NCBI GenBank assembly: GCA_949316495.1
Contig: OX439007.1
Span: 13,365,479 to 13,429,478 of the forward strand
Direction of reading: 5' to 3'
Length of the DNA: 64,000 bases
DNA from: Amphiduros pacificus
Taxonomy: Eukaryota > Annelida > Polychaeta > Phyllodocida > Hesionidae
Shown: in pieces, positions 10,784 through 23,906 of the stretch
How positions within the stretch are numbered: the stretch's first letter is position 1
Layout of the letters: each line of letters opens with the position of its first letter
Notes under the pieces: model-generated
Told to the model about the DNA's origin: nothing
The model's input: only the letters and a program-made list of their open reading frames with translations
Databases searched by the model: none
Program-made: the position numbers and the translations under genes

Positions 10784-11870
10784 AATTATGTATTTAGTCA
10801 TAGATAAGCATGACCAAATCAGGTCACATAGGGCCATTCTGGCAGGTATGAGGCATGACCATAGACTGCCACACAATAGCTGTACGTGGCCAGATTTTTT
10901 CTTGTAATAACCATGCAGGACCTAATTTGGTCACATTAAGGTATGTTTGCCTCCACCTGATAGAGATGAGGAACCCATCAAATGGGTGAATGCATGTTCC
11001 TTTATTACCAATTGTACCCAAGCCTCTAATCTTGTGACCATACTTTATCCCATGCATGACTAAATAATGCCACACAATAGTTTATTGTGACCAGATGAAG
11101 TCATGCAATGGCCATGTATGACCTTATTTGATGACCATAAAGATGTCAGACTTCAACTGGTAACCAAATTAGAAACAAAAACACAATGTAATTTGAAGCT
11201 CTCCATGAATCAGAAGGTGGTGGACCAGATTTAATGGACTGGTATGTCTGGTGGTTTTTCTTATGACCTTTACTGGTTAAAATGACAAAGCTCCCTGAAC
11301 ACCCAACTATGCAGTATTAAAATGATTATGAATATTAACTTTGATTAAAGTATATGCATGATGAAAATGCTTCATATAATATCATAGAAGAAATATAGAT
11401 ATTTACTGCTTTCACTGTGAGCTTTTTTAGAGATTGTCTACACTTTATTTTATTAATAACAAATATGACAATTGACATTATCATATTTACTTCATTTCTT
11501 TAGCAAACCTTATGGCTCCTCAAATATCCTAAGCTCTCAAATCTGAGTAAATATATAAAATTTGAGCTTATTCTCCAAATCTATGCACATGCTTCCAACA
11601 TGAACATATTTGAAGTAATATCAGGCCCAATGATTATTATTTGACATTTGTGAAATGTGTTTAATATATAAATATATATTGCATGATTCAGTGTAACTGA
11701 GCTTATAGTATTACTATTTGATTATTTAATGTTGAATATATTCATTGAGGTGCTAATCAATGATAGTAGCCCACAAACAGAGCCCAAAGATAGTGATAAA
11801 CAGACAACAGTTAAGTCTGTATCACATATGTAAGATGATGCTGATGACTTGTATGGAGTAAACACTGTTT
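10784..11870. other. Probable receptor 3' UTR and downstream DNA with a diverged duplication
   Basis: Two diverged copies of a segment beginning TGCCACACAATAG lie near 10868 and 11070, each followed by a GGCCATG/ACCATG and GACCT theme. The rest is AT-rich without coding signs. No obvious AATAAA near a sensible end was fixed. Confidence 0.45.
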
Positions 11871-11879
11871 ACTAAACAG

Positions 11880-13885
11880 TCATGTAAAAAGTACTGTAAA
11901 TAGTGTAAATAATACTGCAAAAGAATACAATAAAAGTGATGTGACGATAACATATGCCCAAAGTACAAAGGAAGGCATGGATAAGGCATATCCAGCCTTA
12001 CAAATGATGTCTCCTAGTGGTGGTCCAACGCCATACATTCCACAGGAGCCTGTACTGTGCCTTCGAGGCACAGGCCAAGGTGTTAAACTGCAAGCTACCC
12101 CATGGGAAACAACCCTGGAAAAGGTTCAATGAGCTTAAAAGCTGTTGAAGGTGCTAGCACTGTTAAGGTTTTTTGTAATTAGACTTGCACCTAACACTAA
12201 AGCAGATGATATTGTCAAACACTTGAAATCAAAGAAAATTGATGTTATTAATTGTGAACAAATTGAAAAGACTGGACACCCTTCCTATGCTTCTTTCTGG
12301 GTTGAAGTGTCCATATCAGTGTTCTTCAGAGTGAAATCACCAAAAATATGGCCTGACGGAGTATTTTCTAGGAAATACTTCCCTAAGAAATACTTCATGG
12401 TTTGAAGTCATCTATAGATGTGATAGACACTATGTGATACACATGATATCATTCTCCTGCAAGATACAATGCTTATGCCTCATGATTTACACAAAGTACA
12501 GAGCTTACAGCTGAGCTTACACAAATACTTTTATGGAGATGTTAATATCTGCAATCAATGATAAAAAAGGAATCCATGTAGGTTGCCCACCTGGTGGTCT
12601 AGCTATCTTATGGTGAAAGACTCTGAATCATGATGTGCTCATCAAGAAATATGATCCCCGCATTATGGGTATGAATGTTATGTCAGAACATTTTTTTTCT
12701 TCTAAATGTATATATGCCTGTAGATTATATCACAGAGATAATCTTGATGATTTTCAGTATTATATGTATTTGATTCATACACTGTTCAAAGAAAGTACTA
12801 CTACAAATAACTATGTAATAGGTGATTTTAATGCAAATGTAAGAAAGAAAACATCTTTTGGAGATGAACGTATTGAATTGTGTAAAGACAAGAATTATGT
12901 ATTGAGTGATAAACTGTTGCTGCCATGTGATACATTCACATATTATAGTGTACAACATGATACTGTATCGTGGCTTGATCATGTCATGACAAGTGTGGAT
13001 GGTCACAGTTTGATTTCTAATATGTATGTTATGTATGATGTAATGACTTCTGACCACTTCCCTTTGGTGTTGTAAACATAAATGTTGAGTGATCTCATGC
13101 ATATCACAGACAATGAGTCTATGGGTGATAAGACAAGTGCACTGTATTGTATTGACTGATCAAAGGTTAAAGTGGAATCAAAAATGAGATATAGTGATGT
13201 CATGTTATCACAAGTAAAGGTGCCACCTGGTGTCTCAAGATGTAATGATATTAATTGTACAAATGTGAGACATAGAGAGGATATCACACAGTTTATGATG
13301 ATATATGTAGTTGTTTGAAATGTGCGTCTGATCAGTTAGTATGAAAATATAAAGGTAACCAGAATTAGGTTCAAATATGCTCATAGAGCTGTTGCCAGGA
13401 ATGAGGAGGATGAACTCAGGGCTGATTCTTTAGCATGTAGTCTTGACAGTGGTGATTCCTAAATGTTTTGGAATGAAGTGAAAAACGTTAGCACAGGGTC
13501 AGTTCCTCTGGCAAATAAAGTTGGTGATGCTTCTGGGCCAGATGCTATTACAGATATGTGGAAGAGCCACTATCAGGATCTCTTTAAATCTGTAAAGAAT
13601 GATATGTATAAAGATGAAATTTGCATGTATGTAAACAGTGTCTGATCAGGAATTGTCATATGTACTGAGACTACTCTTGGGATATAGTACTACAGACAGT
13701 GCAGGTGCTATGTTTGTAAATAATTGTATTGATGGATTTGATGCCAGGTTGAGAAAGATAATTTATGGATTCAGACGTAGAGTGAATGAAAGTCAAAACA
13801 TATATATTATGGTACTTGCTAACTCAATTGCTTGGTTTGAATCCAGGCTCAATGAGCACTGGACAAATGTATTATATATATGATA
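11880..13885 (+). mobile_element. Old non-LTR retrotransposon (LINE), reverse transcriptase deleted
   Basis: Pieces appear in the order of a LINE. At 12145-12400 is the end of ORF1 (HPSYASFWVEV, then IWPDGVFSRKYF). At 12635-13075 is the second half of an AP-type endonuclease (VIGDFNANV, TVSWLDH, SDHFPLVL). At 13463-13640 is the linker before the RT (MFWNEVKN, then DMWKSHYQDLFKSVKN). At 13680-13885 is the extreme C-terminus (DGFDARLRKIIYGF, then HWTNVLYI). The whole RT domain is missing between about 13640 and 13690, so this is an internally deleted copy. Several frame breaks show age. Clade is probably CR1/L2-like. Confidence 0.75.
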
Positions 13886-14560
13886 TACTGCCTTTATTAG
13901 AATGATCTGATTCCAATTGTGCATGATTTAATAACTATTATTATACTTCCATTTACACATGTATTTTTTCTATTTAATAGTTTTCTAGTTAAGTTAAATA
14001 TGGGATGGGATTCATTGTCAGTCCTTTCTAGCACTGACAAGAGAAAGTTAAACTACATGTAGCTTCATGGCTGTTTTGTGGCAAAAGAATGTGATGAGTG
14101 ATGTTTTTATTGATTGATTTTAATGCTTTATCGCAAGCAAGATGTAAACCATGATATAACCTTCTATATGGTTTATGATTTATTTAAAAATTAAGAATAG
14201 TTTTGTTTTTGTAGCTTTCTGAAAAGCAAATAAAAATTTGCAAAAGTAAATTTTATTGCATTTCATTGTATTAATGATGTCATGCAAGCCACACGTAGTT
14301 ATATTATTATCAAATGTGTAATAAATGATTTGGTTTGAACTGTTTATCATGACAGGATATCAAGACAATTGCAGGGAATGTAATTAAAATATCCCAACAT
14401 CTTAATTATGTTGTGCACAGACAATTTGATGAAAAATCAGTTCAAAGAACATAATTGTGGACAGCCTTGCATGAATATTTTGATGGCACTCAATTTCCAT
14501 TTCCATTAAAAAAAATATGTTTGGAAACAATTGTCATTCTTGGAAACAGTTGACATAGAA

Positions 14561-14694
14561 TATCTTAATAATCTATTTGTATTATAAAATTAATATTCTG
14601 AAGACCAAATAAGTTTGTAAAGTGGATTATCTTAATAATCTATTTGTATTACAAAATTAATATTCTGAAGACCAAATAAGTTTGTAAAGTGGAT
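14561..14694 (+). repeat. Exact-length tandem duplication of 67 bp
   Basis: Two adjacent 67-bp copies, 14561-14627 and 14628-14694, both starting TATCTTAATAATCTATTTGT, differ at about one base. They are a recent local duplication. Confidence 0.9.
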
Positions 14695-16258
14695 AAATTA
14701 ATGTGAATTGATAGGCGTTGCAAGTAAATGTGCAGATTTGAACGATGTTTTTTTTAAAAACAATTTAGTATTGAGATATAATCAAAAGGTTCGGATAAGC
14801 ACTGAATAAATATAACATTGACAGATAGTTTCTTGATAGAATTGAAAGTAGTCCCATAAGTGTTTTCTATGTTTAAGCGTTTAACTTTTGTTGGCTTTTC
14901 TACTGTCAATGCTGAAAGATTAAATGTTTAAAATGTATTCCATGTCTGGGATATCCACATTATACACCCAATTTTAGAAGAGATTACACTGAAATGAATT
15001 CTGTCAACTTGCACAATGTCCTCATTTATTTCACACTATTGGTGCATTTATTGGCAGGCCTATACCAAGTATCTTTTTACCCTCTACCGATGGGAGAGTA
15101 ATTTCATTTCGAACACATTTCATACTTTGTTACTTAAATTTTGTCACAACTCGTGAAGTCAGTTACCAGTTTTCCGTCGCTACTAATCACATAAAACATA
15201 GAGAAAGTATAAGATAGAGGAACATCCCCACTTTAATCCAATTACCTACCAATTAGTGCTGGGCAAGAGCAGCCCAGTTAGCAGTGTGGTGTTACCTCCT
15301 TTGTTCCATACATGCGTTGCCAGTTTGCTATATTTGTTTACTTAATTGGCAGAAATCAATGCTGGCCCTCAAGACCCTTTTTTGCAATTCCATGCTTAAA
15401 GATGAGTCTCAGACTATTTAGGTAATTTCCTGTGCATGTGTTGTTGTTTTCTGAGAAAGTGGTACTTTGTTTCATCTTTCTACGATGATTTTAACCAAAT
15501 CTGTTATCCAAAAGTGATCACAAGACTGCAGACAAGTAACCTGTTATAATTTATTCCGCTGATAAATGCTGAAAATGTTAAAAGAATGATGTGACAGTTC
15601 AAAACATGTGCTTTAAAGTCATATGAATTACATTGATGGCGGATAGTGGCGGATAGGTGAAAATTGAGTACAAAGTTGCACCTTTCTATGGCTCTTGGTT
15701 CAGTTTCTGACAGGCATTTGACTGCTTGACCAATGGGATGGTTATGTTAATGCTTATGTAGGTCATAAAGCTGCCAGCAACCCACAGGGAGCTTATCTGT
15801 AAACCAATTAAGAGCAATTTGTGTCATTGTGAGTCAGTTGTCAGATTGATTTCACAGCAGTTGTGAGCAACGCACCATGTACCTTTGAAGTATGTTTGGA
15901 TGTCCCTCTATCTATTTTTTCTCTATGCATAAAATAAATGAGTAATTTTCTGCCCTAGGACGACACTGTTAACAACAGGCTGTATACCAATATAACATGT
16001 AAGACGACAAGCCAAGTCGTTTCATGACAGGAATTTTGTGAAGACGACCACTGTGATTAGGTGCAGTAAATGATTGGTCGTCATGTCAAGGATTATAGCA
16101 TAGGATGTGTCGTCCACACAGTCGTCCTGATAAACAAATGGGTAACTCTTAATAGTCACGGTCTACACTTTAGGCCCCAAGGTAAGGAGTGAGTGTTTAG
16201 GTGAAAGTTGTCAGTGCAGAAGGTTGTAATTAGATAGGGTAGTTTTTCATCAGTGTAG

Positions 16259-16412
16259 GGGCCTGCACCGGGCGGTCAGCACGAGTGCTACTCACAGATT
16301 GGAGATAGTGCGTATTGGATCTCCCCTCTAGCTGGGTAGCCACGTTGCGTAAGCTCTGAGTGCTCACAAGACAAAAGTGGAGCGGCCAACATTTCAAATC
16401 AAATCAAATTAA
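16259..16412 (+). mobile_element. Possible SINE-like element with CAAAT-rich tail
   Basis: A GC-richer 120-bp body (GGCCTGCACCGGGCGGTCAG onward) ends in repeated CAAATCAAATCAAATT. A compact body with a simple tail suggests a retroposed short element, but no tRNA boxes or target duplication were found. Confidence 0.3.
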
Positions 16413-17179
16413 AATCAAATCTACTTCATCAGCGGTAACTGGTCACTGATGAGTAGGACATGTTTTCCTGGTTGCTCATGACTATCATAGATTCCAACCA
16501 GAAAACTGATGATGTGGTTTTCACGTGGCGTGCACATGTCTGCTGGAAGTACGTACCTCTTGAAGTTGATGTACATGTGCAAAAATGTGTTTAAATAACT
16601 GCAAAGCCCATATGATTACTATTAGTACAAAGAATGTTGAGGATTTCACAATATAAAAAGTATATGATTTTTTTTAAATCGTTGATAAAAATTTCAAAAT
16701 ACCAACATATCCTTTTGGTAAAATTCTTTATTTTTATTGCAAAATCACACAACATTTTTTGTTAAAGTATTCATTTTTTAAAGGAGAATCAGTTTGCTGG
16801 TTTTTACATACATATATACAGTTCGCCGATCTTTCACCTATTATCGCTCAAACGCTAGAGAGCACCTTCTTTTCACCACTTCCGGGAGTAATGTTTGTTG
16901 CGGTCAATTATACATATTTTCGCCCACGTAAACAAGGCCTTTAAACTGTGTTTTCAAGTAAAATAATCACCAATAGACATTAATAATACATGCAAACTAT
17001 GAATAATAGTTTGTTTTTTCAACGAGACATACAAAAATGTTGAACATTTCCCCATTGAATGTGCATTTGAAATATTCTCTGTTTTGTTCAACGACTTAAA
17101 TTCAATATGGCGGCCAGTAAGCAGGAAGTTCATGTTCTGCACATGCTCAGTTCAAAGAACAGCAGATGGGTTGTGAACT

Positions 17180-17445
17180 GTATAACAAGTGTTGATTATA
17201 AAAAATCAAGCTCGCGTAAGTTTGCAAAATCCCAAGGCAAAAAACCCCAACAAAATCTTCTTACTCTACTACGCACTCACAAATCACTTCTCAAACAAAA
17301 GCGACATCTGACGGTGTAATCAGAATTATTGAGCCAAAACATGCCCCCATGGACCGATAATCGGGGTAGGCTCCATTGACTTACGGCTTAATCACCTTGA
17401 AACCTCGAACATCTAGCCCTAAAGGCAAAACAAACGCGAGCGAAA
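17180..17445 (+). repeat. Dispersed repeat A, copy 1
   Basis: The segment from CAAGCTCGCGTAAGTTTGC to AAACGCGAGCGAAAAAAAG recurs inverted at 57215-57505, including CCGATAATCGGGGTA and CATCTGACGGTGTAA or their complements. The ends carry short inverted CTCGCG/CGCGAG motifs. An open frame through it is not conserved in a way that suggests protein. Probably a non-autonomous DNA element. Confidence 0.7.
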
Positions 17446-17519
17446 AAAAGCATGAACGTGATCAGAGAGGAAGGGTGACGAGATTTGAAAAAAAAAAAAA
17501 AGTTGCTGTGTGAGGTATT

Positions 17520-17968
17520 ATAACAAAACATACCGAGTCGGGAAGCTGGGTGAGCGGATTCAGTGAGTTGGTGATTGCGGACGGATACCCTGAGCCGAAG
17601 GCGAAGGGTATCCGTCCGCCATCACCAACGAACTGAATCCGCGGTCACAGCTGACCGACGAGTGTATGTTTTGTTTTTATACCTCAGACAACTACTGTAT
17701 TTTTAAAAAATGAAACATGAAACAAGATATTTATCGTTACAAACATTTGTAAACAAAGCGCACCTCATTTGACCCCGTCACGTGACCCGAAAATGGCGCG
17801 TACAGCCATAGACTGGTTGCCGCCATCTGTGTATAAACACGATGTTCTTGACACTCGATGGGGGACCAGTCTAAAGATGGCCGACGCAAACTAATCAATA
17901 TTTTACAAATAATCGGCATGCGCGTATTCATTCGAAATCGCATCAATACGCGCATCACTGAGGTATAA
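17520..17968 (+). repeat. Dispersed palindromic repeat B, copy 1
   Basis: The 450-bp segment recurs inverted at 58849-59303. It has a strong hairpin at about 17549-17642, where GCGGATTCAGTGAGTTGGTG pairs with the complement near 17625-17642 around a CCGAAGG loop. A direct repeat TGTGTGAGGTATT sits on both sides (17507-17519 and 17969-17981) and may be a target duplication. Confidence 0.75.
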
Positions 17969-18239
17969 TGTGTGAGGTATTGAGTGTGTGATCTCGCTGT
18001 TCCGTCACCACGTAGCCTGCCCTCTGGTGGAAGTGACGCTGAACTAATCTCCACTTCACTTTTGAGAAATGATATATTACCTCCAATATGCCTAAATTTC
18101 TGTATTAGAGCTTTGTTTTTAACCATCGGTAAATTGACCTATTTATTGACCTAATTATTGAGGCCCTGCTAGGTTTTGTACAAAGGGGCCTATATATGGG
18201 TGAAATGCAGATATTTTTAGCCACCACGATCATGCAATT

Positions 18240-21185
18240 GGGAGATAGCTGCACAAGTGAGAGATAGCAAGTGATAGACTGCTACAACAGCAAGAGTTAG
18301 CTGCATAGATAAGAGATAACTGCATAAATAAGAGATAACTGCATAAATAAGAGATAACTGCATAAATAAGAGATAGCTGTATAAATAAGATGGTGAGATA
18401 TAGCTGCACATGGTGAGAGATAGCTGCACATGGGGAGATATAGCTGCACATGGTGAGAGATAGCTGCACAGTTTGAGAGATAGTTGCACATGGTAAGAGA
18501 TAGCTGCACATGGTGAGAGATAGCTGCACATGATGAGAGATAGCTGCACAGTTTGAGAGATAGCTGCACATGGTGAGAGATAGCTGCACAGTTTGAGAGA
18601 TAGCTGCACATGGTAAGAGATAGCTGCACATGGTGAGAGATAGCTGCACAGTTTGAGAGATAGCTGCACATGGTGAGAGATATCTGCACATGGTAAGAGA
18701 TAGCTGCACATGGTGAGAGATAGTTGCACATGGTGAGAGATAGCTGCACATGGTAAGAGATAGCTGCACATGGTAAGAGATAGCTGCATATGATGAGAGA
18801 TAGCTACACAGTTTGAGAGATAGCTGCACAGTTTGAGAGATAGTTGCACATGGTGAGAGATAGCTGCACATGGGGAGAGATAGCTGCACATGGTGAGAGA
18901 TAGCTGCACATGGGGAATGATAGCTGCACATGGGGAGATAGCTGCACATGGGGAGAGAGCTGCACATGGGGAGAGATAGCTGCACATGGGGGGAGATAGC
19001 TGCACATGGGGAGAGATAGCTGCACATGGGGAGAGACAGCTGCACATGATGAGAGACAGCTGCACATTTTGAGAGATAGCTGCACAGTTTGAGAGATAGC
19101 TGCACATGGAGAGAGATAGCTGCACATGGGGAGAGATAACTGCACAGCTTGAGAGATAGCTGCACATGGTGAGAGATAGCTGCACATGGTGAGAGATAGC
19201 TGCACATGGGGAGAGATAGCTGCACATGGGGGGAGATAGCTGCACATGGGGAGAGACAGCTGCACATGATGAGAGACAGCTGCACATGATGAGAGATAGC
19301 TACACAGTTTGAGAGATAGCTGCACAGTTTGAGAGATAGCTGCACATGGGGAGAGATAGCTGCACAGTTTGAGAGATAGCTGCACATAGGGAGAGATAGC
19401 TGCACCTGGGGGGAGATAGCTGTACATGGGGAGAGATAGCTGCACATGGTGAGAGATAGCTGCACATGGGGAGAGATAGCTGCACATGGTAAGAGATAGC
19501 TGAGAGATAGCTGCACATTGGGAGAGACAGCTGCACATGGTGAGAGATAGCTGCACATGGGGAGAGATAGCTGCACATTGGAAGAGATAGCTGCACATGA
19601 TGAGAGATAGCTGCATATGGGGAGAGATAGCTGCACATTGGGAGAGATAGCTGTACATGGGGAGAGATAGCTGCACATGGGGAGAGATAGCTGCACATGG
19701 GGAGAGATAGCTGCACATGGGGAGAGATAGCTGCACATGGTGAGAGATAGCTGCACATGGTGAGAGATAGCTGCACATGATGAGAGATAGCTGCACAGTT
19801 TGAGAGATAGCTGCACATGGTGAGAGATAGCTGCACAGTTTGAGAGATAGCTGCACATGGTAAGAGATAGCTGCACATGGTGAGAGATAGCTGCACAGTT
19901 TGAGAGATAGCTGCACATGGTGAGAGATAGCTGCACATGGTGAGAGATATCTGCACATGGTAAGAGATAGCTGCACATGGTGAGAGATAGTTGCACATGG
20001 TGAGAGATAGCTGCACATGGTAAGATATAGCTGCACATGGTAAGAGATAGCTGCATATGATGAGAGATAGCTACACAGTTTGAGAGATAGCTGCAGTTTG
20101 AGAGATAGTTGCACATGGTGAGAGATAGCTGCACATGGTAAGAGATAGCTGCACATGGTGAGAGATAGCTGCACATGGGGAATGATAGCTGCACATGGGG
20201 AGATAGCTGCACATGGGGAGAGAGCTGCACATGGGGAGAGATAGCTGCACATGGGGGGAGATAGCTGCACATGGGGAGAGATAGCTGCACATGGGGAGAG
20301 ACAGCTGCACATGATGAGAGACAGCTGCACATTTTGAGAGATAGCTGCACAGTTTGAGAGATAGCTGCACATGGAGAGAGATAGCTGCACATGGGGAGAG
20401 ATAACTGCACAGTTTGAGAGATAGCTGCACATGGTGAGAGATAGCTGCACATGGTGAGAGATAGCTGCACATGGGGAGAGATAGCTGCACATGGGGGGAG
20501 ATAGCTGCACATGGGGAGAGACAGCTGCACATGATGAGAGACAGCTGCACATGATGAGAGATAGCTACACAGTTTGAGAGATAGCTGCACAGTTTGAGAG
20601 ATAGCTGCACATGGGGAGAGATAGCTGCACAGTTTGAGAGATAGCTGCACATAGGGAGAGATAGCTGCACCTGGGGGGAGATAGCTGTACATGGGGAGAG
20701 ATAGCTGCACATGGTGAGAGATAGCTGCACATGGGGAGAGATAGCTGCACATGGTAAGAGATAGCTGAGAGATAGCTGCACATGGGGAGAGACAGCTGCA
20801 CATGGTGAGAGATAGCTGCACATGGGGAGAGATAGCTGCACATGGGAAGAGATAGCTGCACATGATGAGAGATAGCTGCATATGGGGAGAGATAGCTGCA
20901 CATTGGGAGAGATAGCTGTACATGGGGAGAGATAGCTGCACATGGGGAGAGATAGCTGCACATGGGGAGAGATAGCTGCACATGGTGAGAGATAGTTACA
21001 ACAGTGAGAAACAACTGCATAACTGAATGACAGCTGCACACGTGGTAGTTGCACAAGTGAGAGACAGCTGCACATGTGAGAGATAGCTGTATAGGTGAGG
21101 GATGGCTGCATAGGTGAGAGATAGCTGCACAATTGAGAGACAGCTGCACAGGTGAGGGATAGCTACAACAGTGAGGGACAGCATC
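18240..21185 (-). repeat. 20-bp minisatellite with a 1,266-bp higher-order repeat
   Basis: About 147 tandem copies of a 20-bp unit close to GAGAGATAGCTGCACATGGT. Variants (CAGTTT, CATGGGG, CATGATG, TATCTGCAC) recur in the same order 1,265-1,267 bp apart: for example TATCTGCACA at 18681 and 19948, and TGGGGAATGA at 18911 and 20176. Roughly 18,400-19,740 and 19,665-21,000 are therefore two higher-order copies. Edge units (18240-18380 and 21000-21185) are diverged, the middle is homogenised. The minus strand is open over 917 codons, but this follows from a stop-free 20-bp unit, not from selection for protein. Confidence 0.93.
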
Positions 21186-21424
21186 ACTTCCCAGCCGAAG
21201 GCACTTGTATGTTACAAATAAGTAGTCGCTTCAAATGTTGGCAACTTTTTAAGTTAAATGAGAAAGCCTGTTTACAGAGAAAAGAACGACACATTGTGTA
21301 GGCCCGCCACTGAATGTGTGGATAGTGTTAAGTAAATGTCAAAGTTACATCTGTGCACAGAGTTGCCTAATGCTATGAGTAATATTGGCTGCAAATGGTT
21401 GGGCAAACAATTTTAAGCAATTGG

Positions 21425-22350
21425 TGTAAGGTAGAGGTTACCAAGAAGGCAGTTGTTATAACAATTGTTACAGGGGAGATATCGTTGCTTCCTTCTCTTT
21501 GATTCATGTAAGATGGAGGTTACTAAGGAGATAGTTATTATAACAATTGTTACAGGGGAGATATCGTTGCTTCCTACTCTTTGATTCATGTAAGATGGAG
21601 GTAACTAAGGAGATAGTTATTATAACAATTGTTACAGGGGAGATATCGTTGCATCCTTCTCTTTGATTCATGTAAGATGGAGGTAACTAAGGAGATAGTT
21701 ATTATAACGATTGTTACAGGGGAGATATCGTTGCATCCTTCTCTTTGATTCATGTAAGATGGAGGTAACTAAGGAGATAGTTGTTATAACAATTGTTACA
21801 GGGGAGATATTGTTGCATCCTTCTCTTTGATTCATGTAAGATGGAGGTTACTAAGGAGATAGTTATTATAACAATTGTTACAGGGGAGATATTGTTGCAT
21901 CCTTCTCTTTGATTCATGTAAGATGGGGGTTGCTAAGGATAGTTGTTATAACAACTGTTACTGGGGATATATTGCTGCTTCCTACTCTTTGATTCATGTA
22001 AGATGGAGGTTACTAAGGAGATAGTAATTATAACAATTGTTATCTGGCCGAAATAGCTCAATTGGTAGAGTATTCGCCTTGAGATCCAGGGGTTCTAGGT
22101 TCGGATCCTGGCCAGTTACTATCAACCGCTATGAGCAGACATTGTCTGGTATCAGCGGTATATAAATGTCAGCTGTACTTTTTTACAGGGGAGATATTGT
22201 TGCATCCTTCTCTTTGATTCATGTAAGATGGAGGTAACTAAGGAGATAGTTGTTATAACAATTGTTACAGGGGAGATATTGTTGCATCCTTCTCTTTGAT
22301 TCATGTAAGATGGAGGTTACTAAGGAGATAGTTATTATAACAATTGTTGA
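21425..22350 (+). repeat. Tandem array with about 82-bp unit
   Basis: About ten units marked by TTGATTCATGTAAGATGGAG and ATAACAATTGTTACAGGGGA. The spacing is 81-82 bp (for example 21509 and 21590). One unit is split by the SINE at 22043-22185. Confidence 0.9.
22043..22185 (+). mobile_element. tRNA-derived SINE of a second family, inside the 82-bp array
   Basis: The head has tRNA-like box A (TAGCTCAATTGGTAGAG) and box B (GGTTCGGATCC), with a 17-base region in between. The acceptor-stem halves do not pair, so a working tRNA is unlikely. About 70 bp of tRNA-unrelated body and a T-rich end follow. It interrupts AACAATTGTTACAGGGGAG of the array; TTA on both sides is a possible short target duplication. 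Confidence 0.7.

Positions 22351-23906
<1,556 letters not shown>

Larger units (their letters stand above)
13886..17180. other. Intergenic DNA without recognised genes
   Basis: No coding frame of note. It contains the 67-bp duplication at 14561 and the SINE-like tail at 16259-16412, described separately. The rest is unremarkable AT-rich sequence. Confidence 0.55.

Noticed and set aside
17107-17319. Open frame MAASKQEVHVLHML onward
   Set aside because: It overlaps dispersed repeat A, and the second copy at 57215-57505 does not keep the frame.
18230-20983. Long minus-strand open frames (917, 582, 356 and 353 codons) as Cys/Ser-rich proteins
   Set aside because: They are produced by a stop-free 20-bp repeat that is open in several phases; indels inside the array are not multiples of three and no start or splice context was seen.
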